From Streptomyces sp. YPW6 (GTDB lineage: Bacteria; Actinomycetota; Actinomycetes; Streptomycetales; Streptomycetaceae): a DNA stretch of 64,000 bases. The position numbers and the translations under genes were made by a program. The stretch is from contig NZ_CP076457.1 in the NCBI RefSeq assembly GCF_018866325.1, forward strand, positions 1,302,001 to 1,366,000, read 5' to 3'. Positions 58,228-64,000 of the stretch are shown in pieces. The number at the start of each line of letters is the position of its first letter. Position 1 is the stretch's first letter. The notes below the pieces were generated by a model. The model was given only the letters and a program-made list of their open reading frames with translations. It made no database searches and had not been told where the DNA came from.

Positions 58228-58442
58228 TGCCACTGACGCCACTGACGCCACTGCTGATGACGGCCCTGACCGTCGTGGCGGTCCACGCCGTGTGCGGCCG
58301 GGGGCGCGGTGACCGCCTCCGACGGCTTCGTACCGCTCGACGGATCCGGGTGGTCTTCCTGCTGACCGGCGCGCTCATCGTGACCGCCTCCACCGTGCTC
58401 CGGTACACGGGACAGCGGCCGACGGGCGCGGCGGCGGCCTGA
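58227..58442 (+). CDS. Small two-helix membrane protein
   Basis: 71 aa, ATG 58227 overlapping the previous stop by one base. Two hydrophobic helices (LLMTALTVVAVHAVCG and VVFLLTGALIVTASTVL) joined by an Arg-rich loop. The first codons contain a ctgacgcca repeat. Unknown function; probably works with its upstream partner in the membrane. Confidence 0.55.
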   Translation: MPLTPLTPLLMTALTVVAVHAVCGRGRGDRLRRLRTARRIRVVFLLTGALIVTASTVLRYTGQRPTGAAAA

Positions 58443-58600
58443 GCCGGCGTCGCCGAACCCGTCGGCAAACGTGCGGCCTTGACCCCGCCCGGCGTGGCGT
58501 CGCGGGAGCCGTCCCCGCCCTCCCTAGCGTCGCAGGAGGCGTCCTCGCGCTCCCTGGCGTGGCGGGGGCGGGACCTCCCACGGCAGGACAGAGGCACCTC

Positions 58601-60127
58601 ATGGCACCACGCACCCACTGGCTCTTCGGGGACCAGCTCGGCCCCCACTTCCTGGACCCGCGCCACGGCGGCCCGGACGCCCACGCCCCGCTGCTGATGA
58701 TCGAGGCCCGGTCCGTCCTGCGCCGGCGCCGCTTCCACCGGGCCAAGGCCCACCTCGTCCTCTCCGCGATGCGGCACCGGGCGGCCGAACTGGGCGACCG
58801 GGTCCGCTATGTCCGGGCCGGGACCTACGCCGAAGGACTGGCGGAGGCTGGTTTCGGCGACGGGGGCGGCGAGGGCGGACGTCTGACGGTCTGCCACCCG
58901 ACCTCACGTGCCGCGCTGGACTTCGTGACCGCCCGGGACGGCATCGACGTGCTTCCGGCCCGGGGATTCCTCCTGGCCCAGGAGGAGTTCGGGGCATGGG
59001 CGGAGAAGCACGGGGGCGACCGGCTGCGGATGGAGGGGTTCTACCGGTGGGTGCGCCGGGAGCACGAGCTGCTCATGGACGGTGACGCGCCGGCCGGCGG
59101 AACGTGGAACCTCGACCACGACAACCGCGAGCCGCCGCCCCGGGGCGCGCAGACCCTGGACGTCCCCGCGCCCTACCGCCCGCACGAGGACGAGATCGAT
59201 GACGAGGTGCGCGCGGATCTCGACCGCTGGGAGCGGGACGGGGAGGTCACGTTCGTCGGTCGCGACGGCCCCCGCCGGTTCCCCGTCACCCGCCGGGAGG
59301 CGCTGGCCGCTCTGCGGCGCTTCGTCTCCCACCGCCTCGCCGACTTCGGACAGTACGAGGACGCCATGCTCGCGGCCGATCCCGTGATGAGCCACAGCCT
59401 GCTGTCCGTCCCGCTCAACCTGGGGCTCCTGGACCCCGCCGAGTGCGTCGACCGGGCCGAGCAGGCGTGGCGCGCGGGCGAAGCGCCGCTCAACAGCGTC
59501 GAGGGCTTCGTCCGGCAGATCGCCGGCTGGCGGGAGTACGTGTGGCAGCTGTACTGGCACTTCGGCGAGGAGTACCGGCACCGCAACGCGCTGCGCCACC
59601 GGGCTCCGCTGCCCGACTGGTTCCTCGACCTGGACGCCGACGCCGTCACCGCGAGCTGCCTGTCCACCGTGCTGGCCCAGGTCCGCGACACCGGTTGGAC
59701 CCACCACATCCCGCGGCTGATGGTGCTGGGCAGCCGGGCCCTCCAGGACGGCTGGGACCCGGCCGCCGTGACCGACTGGTTCCACCGGTGCTTCGTCGAC
59801 GGCTACGACTGGGTGATGCTGCCCAATGTCGTCGGCATGTCGCAGTACGCGGACGACGGCCGGATGACGACCAAGCCGTACACCTCCGGTGGCGCCTACA
59901 TCAAGAAGATGAGCGATCTCTGCGGGCCCTGCGCCTACCGTCCCACCGACCGCACCGGCGAGCACGCCTGCCCGTACACGGCGGGCTACTGGGCCTTCCT
60001 GCACCGGCACCGCGAGTCCCTGAGCGCCAACCACCGGATGGCCAGGGCGGTCAAGGGCCTGGACCGGCTGAAGGACCTCGACGGGCTGCTGAACGAGGTC
60101 GCGGAGCGCGGCGACAAGGCGCCCTGA
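58601..60127 (+). CDS. 4Fe-4S prokaryotic (6-4)-type photolyase/cryptochrome
   Basis: 508 aa FeS-BCP (PhrB/CryB-like) flavoprotein of the deoxyribodipyrimidine photolyase-related family. The cluster ligands Cys353, Cys441, Cys444 and Cys457 match the Agrobacterium PhrB set with an exact three-residue offset. The N-terminal Rossmann half binds the lumazine antenna; the helical half has NSVEGFVRQIAGWREYVW and WVMLPNVVGMSQYADDG at the FAD site. It repairs UV (6-4) photoproducts with light, or senses light. ATG 58601 gives the standard RTHWLFGDQL beginning. Confidence 0.95.
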   Translation: MAPRTHWLFGDQLGPHFLDPRHGGPDAHAPLLMIEARSVLRRRRFHRAKAHLVLSAMRHRAAELGDRVRYVRAGTYAEGLAEAGFGDGGGEGGRLTVCHPTSRAALDFVTARDGIDVLPARGFLLAQEEFGAWAEKHGGDRLRMEGFYRWVRREHELLMDGDAPAGGTWNLDHDNREPPPRGAQTLDVPAPYRPHEDEIDDEVRADLDRWERDGEVTFVGRDGPRRFPVTRREALAALRRFVSHRLADFGQYEDAMLAADPVMSHSLLSVPLNLGLLDPAECVDRAEQAWRAGEAPLNSVEGFVRQIAGWREYVWQLYWHFGEEYRHRNALRHRAPLPDWFLDLDADAVTASCLSTVLAQVRDTGWTHHIPRLMVLGSRALQDGWDPAAVTDWFHRCFVDGYDWVMLPNVVGMSQYADDGRMTTKPYTSGGAYIKKMSDLCGPCAYRPTDRTGEHACPYTAGYWAFLHRHRESLSANHRMARAVKGLDRLKDLDGLLNEVAERGDKAP

Positions 60128-60176
60128 GCAGACGGGCGGCCCCGGCGACGCGGCGTGCGCCCGTACGCCGGCACGA

Positions 60177-60202
60177 ACGGCCGGGCACCTGCCCGGGGCC
60201 GG
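60177..60202. terminator. Hairpin between convergent genes
   Basis: Arms ccgggca (60181-60187) and tgcccgg (60190-60196), extended by ggcc / ggcc on both sides with a small bulge, followed by GGTTTTGG. It lies between the photolyase and MocR genes. Confidence 0.5.
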
Positions 60203-60219
60203 TTTTGGGGCCCGCGGTC

Positions 60220-61563
60220 TCAGTCCTCGGCGAAATCGTCCGGAGCGGACCGGGCGAGCGAGGCGAGGGTCGACAGGGTCCGGGCGAGCACCTCCTGGGT
60301 GGGTGACGCCAGCCCCAGGCGGACCGCGTGCGGGCCGCGGAAGCGGCCTGCGGCGAACGCCGCGGCCGGGGTCACCGCGATGGAGTGCCGCGCGGCGGCG
60401 GCGACGAACGTGTCGGAGCGCCAGGGTGCGGGCAGCTCCCACCAGAGGTGGTAGGAGGACGGGTCGCTGCGGGTGCGGAAGCCGCCGAGGCAGCGTCGCG
60501 CGATCTCCTGCCGCGCACCGGCCTCCCGCTGTTTGGCCCGTACGAGCGCGGCGACGACACCGTCCTCCTGCCACCGCACCATCGCTTCCAGGGGAAACCG
60601 CATGAGCGTCCACCCACCGGAGCGCACGGCCGCCGTGACCCGGTCCTCCAGTGCGGCGGGGACCACGGCGAACCCGAGGGACAGGCCGGGGGAGAGCCGT
60701 TTGGAGAGGCTGTCGACGAGGACGGTGCGCCCAGGGGCCCGCGAGGCGAGGGACGGCAGGTCGTTCCGGAGGAACGCCCAGACAGCGTCCTCGACCGCGT
60801 GGATCCCCGAGGTCAGCAGCACGTCGGCGAGGTGGTCGAGGCGCCGCGCGGGCATGGTGAGCGACAGCGGGTTGTGCAGGACCGGCTGGACGTAGACGGC
60901 GTGCAGCGGTTCGGCGCGGTGCGCCTCCTCCACCGCCTCCGGGATCAGCCCGTCCTCGTCCATGGCCAGCGGTACGAGGGTGACGCCGAGCCGGGCGGCG
61001 ACGGCCTTGAGCACCGGATAGGTGTACTCCTCGACGCCCAGCCGGGCGCCGGGCCGGGTCAGTGCGGCGACAGCGGCGGAGAGGGCTTGCCGGCCGTTCC
61101 CGGCGAACAGGACACGTGCCGGATCGGGCCGCTCACCGGCGCGTACGAGGAGATCGGCGGCTGCCTCGCGGGCGGCTGGCGTCCCGGCGGGTCCGACCGG
61201 GCGGAGCACCGACTCCAGGTCGTCGGAGCGCACCAGCTTCTCCAGGCCCTCGGCGAGCAGCCCGGCCTGTTCGGGGGCGACGGGGTGGTTGAGCTCCAGG
61301 TCGACCCGGTGGGCGGCGGGCTCGGAGAGGGCCGGGGCCGGGACGGGAGCACCGGGCGCGGCCGCGACGAACGTGCCGCGCCCGACCTGGCCGACGGTGA
61401 GGCCGCGGCGGGCGAGCTCCTGGTAGACACGGACGGCGGTGGAGTTGGCGATCGCGTGGCGCCGGGCGAACTCCCGCTGCGGAGGCAGGCGTTCCCCCGG
61501 TCCGAGCCGACCGGACACGATCTCCTCCGCCACGGTGTCCGCGACGGAGCGGAAGTCCCGCAC
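60220..61563 (-). CDS. MocR-family GntR/aminotransferase regulator
   Basis: 447 aa. Winged helix-turn-helix of the GntR type at 1-65 (LPPQREFARRHAIANSTAVRVYQEL, in part), then a fold-type I aminotransferase domain. The PLP lysine is Lys288 in DSLSKRLSPG; NP at 231-232 (VLHNPLS) and Asp260 (EDAVW) complete the cofactor site. Such proteins use PLP as sensor or respond to amino compounds. GTG 61563 has GAGGAGG upstream. Divergent from a LysE exporter, its probable target. Confidence 0.93.
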   Translation of the reverse strand: MRDFRSVADTVAEEIVSGRLGPGERLPPQREFARRHAIANSTAVRVYQELARRGLTVGQVGRGTFVAAAPGAPVPAPALSEPAAHRVDLELNHPVAPEQAGLLAEGLEKLVRSDDLESVLRPVGPAGTPAAREAAADLLVRAGERPDPARVLFAGNGRQALSAAVAALTRPGARLGVEEYTYPVLKAVAARLGVTLVPLAMDEDGLIPEAVEEAHRAEPLHAVYVQPVLHNPLSLTMPARRLDHLADVLLTSGIHAVEDAVWAFLRNDLPSLASRAPGRTVLVDSLSKRLSPGLSLGFAVVPAALEDRVTAAVRSGGWTLMRFPLEAMVRWQEDGVVAALVRAKQREAGARQEIARRCLGGFRTRSDPSSYHLWWELPAPWRSDTFVAAAARHSIAVTPAAAFAAGRFRGPHAVRLGLASPTQEVLARTLSTLASLARSAPDDFAED

Positions 61564-61600
61564 GGCTTCACCTCCTCGGTCGGCTGCATCGAAGCACAGC

Positions 61601-61669
61601 ATTGCACCGAGTGCAATGTCCGCTATTGAACCGACGCGAAAGGCGAACCTAGACTCCGATTGCACCGAG
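61601..61669. promoter_or_regulatory. MocR operator and LysE promoter
   Basis: Perfect palindrome attgcac-cga-gtgcaat at 61601-61617, plus a second copy of its left half, attgcaccgag, at 61659-61669. Between them lie TTGAAC (61626-61631) and TAGACT (61650-61655), 18 bases apart, a likely plus-strand promoter. The half-site would overlap the transcription start. Confidence 0.65.
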
Positions 61670-61734
61670 CGATGCGGTCGGCGCGCAGGGGGCCGGGCCG
61701 TCCGGCTCCCCCGTGAACGGAGCGGTGGGCGGAC

Positions 61735-62382
61735 ATGGTTGAGCCGAGCGGGGTGCTGGGCGTCGCCATGATCGCCCTGGGCATGGTGCTCACCCCGGGT
61801 CCGAACATGATCTATCTCGTCTCCCGGAGCATCACCCAGGGGCGACGCGCGGGGGTGGTCTCCCTCGGCGGTGTGGCCGTGGGCTTCCTGGTCTATCTGG
61901 TGGCCACGAATCTCGGTCTGTCGGCGGTCTTCCTCGCAGTGCCCGAGCTCTACGTGGCGGTGAAACTGGCCGGGGCCGGCTACCTGGCCTATCTGGCCTG
62001 GACCGCCCTGAGGCCCGGGGGCGTCCCGGTCTTCGCGCCCAGGGAGATGCCGCACGACTCCGCGCGCAGGCTGTTCGGCATGGGTCTGATGACGAACCTG
62101 CTCAATCCGAAGATCGCCATCATGTACCTCTCCCTCATCCCGCAGTTCATCAGCCTGGAGGCGGGAGACGTGCTCCTCCAGGGCTTTCTGCTGGGATCGG
62201 TCCAGATCGTGGTGGCCCTCACCGTCAACCTGGGCATCGTCCTCGCGGCGGGCAGCATCGCCGTCTTCCTCGCCCGGCGCCCTTCCTGGCTCCGCGCCCA
62301 GCGCTGTCTGATGGGGACCGCTCTGGGCCTGCTCGCCGTGTCGGTCGCGACGGACACCTCGGCGCCCGCGGCCTCGGGCTGA
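61735..62382 (+). CDS. LysE-family amino acid exporter
   Basis: 215 aa with six helices, LysE/RhtB family. The signature GMVLTPGPNMIYLVSRS (16-32) and NLLNPKIAIMYLSLIPQF are complete. Exports amino acids or small metabolites. ATG 61735 follows GGGCGGAC. Divergent MocR genes commonly control such exporters in response to the substrate. Confidence 0.93.
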   Translation: MVEPSGVLGVAMIALGMVLTPGPNMIYLVSRSITQGRRAGVVSLGGVAVGFLVYLVATNLGLSAVFLAVPELYVAVKLAGAGYLAYLAWTALRPGGVPVFAPREMPHDSARRLFGMGLMTNLLNPKIAIMYLSLIPQFISLEAGDVLLQGFLLGSVQIVVALTVNLGIVLAAGSIAVFLARRPSWLRAQRCLMGTALGLLAVSVATDTSAPAASG

Positions 62383-62449
62383 ACGACCGTCCCGGGCGGG
62401 CGACCGTCCGCCGCCGCAGTCCCGCCCGCTGCGAGAGGTCCGCCCGGGG

Positions 62450-62465
62450 CCGGGGAGTGCCCCGG
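62450..62465. terminator. Hairpin between convergent genes
   Basis: 6-bp stem ccgggg / ccccgg with a 4-base loop (agtg), between the LysE and VWA genes; neighbouring G/C runs could extend or shift the pairing. Confidence 0.4.
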
Positions 62466-62485
62466 GGCCGGGGACGCTCCGGAGC

Positions 62486-63544
62486 TCAGAGCATGATGAG
62501 CAGGCGCGTATCGGCCTTGAGCTTCCGGTTCACCGAACGGCTCTGGACGTACACCTCCAGCTTGGGGTTGTTGCCCGCCTTCACCGAGACGGTCCCGCGC
62601 ACTCCGGCGCCGAACAGGAGGTTGCGCGCCGCCTCGCCCGCGTAGGCGCGGTCGGTGTCCTTCTCGACGACGATGACCTCCTTGTCGGGCTGCACCTGGA
62701 CGCGGGATCCCAACTGGTAGTAGCAGGAACCGCGTTCGTAGGTGACGCCCGGGTGCGAGTCGACGAAGGCGCGGATCTCCGTCTCCTGGTCGACCTTCAG
62801 CAGCCGGTACTTGTCGGCGGGGACCGGTTCGAGGGTGGCCCGCACGTCGTCCACGGATATGTCCTGGCCGACGGCGAACAGGTTCTTCGTGCCGCGCACG
62901 CCCTGTTCGCGGCCGCGCAGGAAGCTGGTGGCGGCGGCGCGCACGGTGCCGATCGCGTCCTCGACGCCCTTCTGGGAGTCCGCGTCCCAGATCGCGATGT
63001 TGCCCGCCGGGAAGCCGTAGTTCTGCGCGGTGCGCTTGGCCAGGGAGTTCGGCACGAGGATCGCGGAGGTCCAGTGCCCCGGGAGCCCGCTCATCTTCGC
63101 GGTGATCCGGTCGAGCCAGGGGCCGAGGATGGTCATGTCGCCGTCGTGGCGGCGGTCGCCGCCGGAGGCGTTCTCCTCGCCGTCCGTCACCACGATCTGG
63201 AGGAAGCTGTGCTCTCCGTACTCCTCCCAGATGTGGTCCAGGTCGTCCAGGGACTTCAGCGAGGCCTCGATCAGAGCCGTGGCGCCGTTGTTCACCTTGT
63301 ACAGCCCGCGCATCGACGGGAGGTGCTTCACATCCATGTCCCAGACCAGGTTCTCCACCCGGTGGTCGAAGGAGTAGAGGCTGATCCGGGTCTCGTGGCC
63401 GAGGCTGTCCGACTCGGCCTTCAGCCCCGCCACGAACTCGTCGACGACGCGGATCAGCTGGTGCTGGTGCTGGTACATCGAACCGGAGGCGTCCACGACC
63501 AGAGCGACGTGATTCACCTTGTGCTGGATCCTGTTGGCGGACAT
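62486..63544 (-). CDS. VWA-domain protein
   Basis: 352 aa. Von Willebrand factor A domain with the MIDAS motif DASGS at 18-22 and TDGEEN (about 135-140), so it binds a divalent ion. The C-terminal 100 residues form a separate beta-rich domain ending LKADTRLLIML. No signal peptide, so cytoplasmic. Function unknown; VWA proteins often act with AAA ATPases or in stress responses, but no partner is visible here. ATG 63544 is chosen because the upstream frame is not protein-like. Confidence 0.85.
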   Translation of the reverse strand: MSANRIQHKVNHVALVVDASGSMYQHQHQLIRVVDEFVAGLKAESDSLGHETRISLYSFDHRVENLVWDMDVKHLPSMRGLYKVNNGATALIEASLKSLDDLDHIWEEYGEHSFLQIVVTDGEENASGGDRRHDGDMTILGPWLDRITAKMSGLPGHWTSAILVPNSLAKRTAQNYGFPAGNIAIWDADSQKGVEDAIGTVRAAATSFLRGREQGVRGTKNLFAVGQDISVDDVRATLEPVPADKYRLLKVDQETEIRAFVDSHPGVTYERGSCYYQLGSRVQVQPDKEVIVVEKDTDRAYAGEAARNLLFGAGVRGTVSVKAGNNPKLEVYVQSRSVNRKLKADTRLLIML

Positions 63545-63629
63545 GGCTGTGCTCCCTCTCCGGTGTTCCCCGAACCCCCCGGGGGTTCCCCGGGCGACGT
63601 CTTCGACTCTATGGGGAGGCACTGACAGC

Positions 63630-63658
63630 GGGGCCGGGCGCGCGTGGCGCCCGGCCCC
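63630..63658. terminator. Strong hairpin after the right-edge gene
   Basis: Perfect 11-bp stem ggggccgggcg / cgcccggcccc with a 7-base loop, 24 bases past the stop of the minus-strand PPC-domain gene. Confidence 0.75.
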
Positions 63659-63681
63659 GGCCGGAGGGTGCGGTGGGCGGA

Positions 63682-64000
63682 TCAGTAGGCGGTCGTGAGC
63701 GTGGCTCCGGCGAAGGTGCTCGCCGCGTGCAGGCTGATGTAGTTGGCGCCGGCGGGCGGGTCGGTGACGGTCAGGGTGTGGGTGTTGCCCGGACCGGTGT
63801 CGCGGCTGGTGTGGGAGGCGGTGGTGGCCCAGCCGGTGCCGCTGTAGTAGAGGTCCGCGTCGCCGGTGCCGCCGCTGACGGTGATCTTCAGCTGTTCGGT
63901 GCCGGCCGGTATGTAGAGGTAGTGGTAGGCGTAGTTGCCGGTGGTGGCGGTCAGGCCGCTGCGCCGGCAGTTCTCGCCCAGGACACGGGTGTCGGGGTCG
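63682..64000 (-). CDS. C-terminus of a secreted enzyme with a PPC domain
   Basis: The last 105 residues of a minus-strand gene that runs off the right edge. They form a bacterial pre-peptidase C-terminal (PPC) domain: YAYHYLYIPAGTEQLKITVS (in part), GGTGDADLYYSGTGWATTA and PAGANYISLHAASTFAG. The upstream segment LGENCRRSGLTATTGNY resembles the linker before this domain in Streptomyces secreted metalloproteases such as M9 collagenases, but the catalytic part is outside the window. The domain binds collagen or other polymers and is often removed during maturation. Confidence 0.75.
   Translation of the reverse strand, partial: DPDTRVLGENCRRSGLTATTGNYAYHYLYIPAGTEQLKITVSGGTGDADLYYSGTGWATTASHTSRDTGPGNTHTLTVTDPPAGANYISLHAASTFAGATLTTAY

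Noticed and set aside
1..64000. tRNA genes, insertion sequences, prophage or integrated element
   Set aside because: No cloverleaf, transposase, integrase or attachment repeats were seen, and base composition is even across the window.

Overview
The window is very GC-rich DNA with strong G/C at third codon positions. It carries a PAS-GAF-SpoIIE phosphatase, an RsbW-like ATPase, a SepF-like protein, an F420-type LLM oxidoreductase, a DmdR/IdeR-type iron box and a CsoR-type copper box. This points to a Streptomyces or very close actinomycete chromosome. About 60 protein genes are supported. I saw no rRNA, tRNA, CRISPR array, insertion sequence or prophage.

Layout. 1-3178: the tail of an AlkB-type 2OG-Fe(II) dioxygenase, then a large SpoIIE-type phosphatase with its own ATPase domain. 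3624-19948: an exopolysaccharide or cell-surface glycopolymer locus. It has a polyprenyl-phosphate sugar transferase (broken by two apparent single-base deletions), GDP-mannose to GDP-fucose enzymes, a secreted beta-propeller/FN3/LamG protein, a lipoprotein, three glycosyltransferases, Wzy-like and Wzx-like membrane proteins, a Wzz-like chain-length protein with a degenerate P-loop, and a nucleotidyltransferase plus CDP-alcohol phosphotransferase pair that could add a phosphodiester-linked alcohol. 20038-26515: a complete mrp Na+/H+ antiporter operon (A/B fused, then C, D, E, F, G), every junction being a 4-base overlap. 26763-27194: a ferredoxin/CDGSH-like iron-sulfur protein.

27344-37050 holds an aerobic aryl-CoA catabolic cluster: acyl-CoA dehydrogenase, RidA, aryl-CoA ligase, PaaX-type regulator, a fused flavin monooxygenase/old-yellow-enzyme protein and an enoyl-CoA hydratase. 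The set best fits breakdown of 2-aminobenzoate (anthranilate) through 2-aminobenzoyl-CoA. A DM13 protein, a GNAT acetyltransferase and an unknown protein sit between its parts. 37271-41881: an RsbW-like ATPase, an amino-acid permease, and arcB and arcA of the arginine deiminase pathway. 41970-48082: the Pnkp/Hen1 RNA repair pair behind homocysteine methyltransferase and LLM oxidoreductase genes.

48211-53308: small housekeeping and unknown genes (DUF6099-like, MazG-like, SepF-like), a DeoR-family regulator divergent from a SIS sugar isomerase, a DedA protein and an acidic unknown. 53536-56740: a siderophore ABC importer (binding lipoprotein and two permeases) under an iron box. 56881-60127: a copper-box-controlled His-rich secreted protein, two tiny membrane proteins and a 4Fe-4S (6-4)-type photolyase. 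60220-62382: a MocR regulator divergent from a LysE exporter. 62486 to the end: a VWA protein and the C-terminus of a secreted enzyme with a PPC domain.

Several intergenic tandem repeats (20, 26, 21 and 5 bp units) and many perfect GC-rich hairpins, some inside the last codons of genes, mark the gene boundaries.
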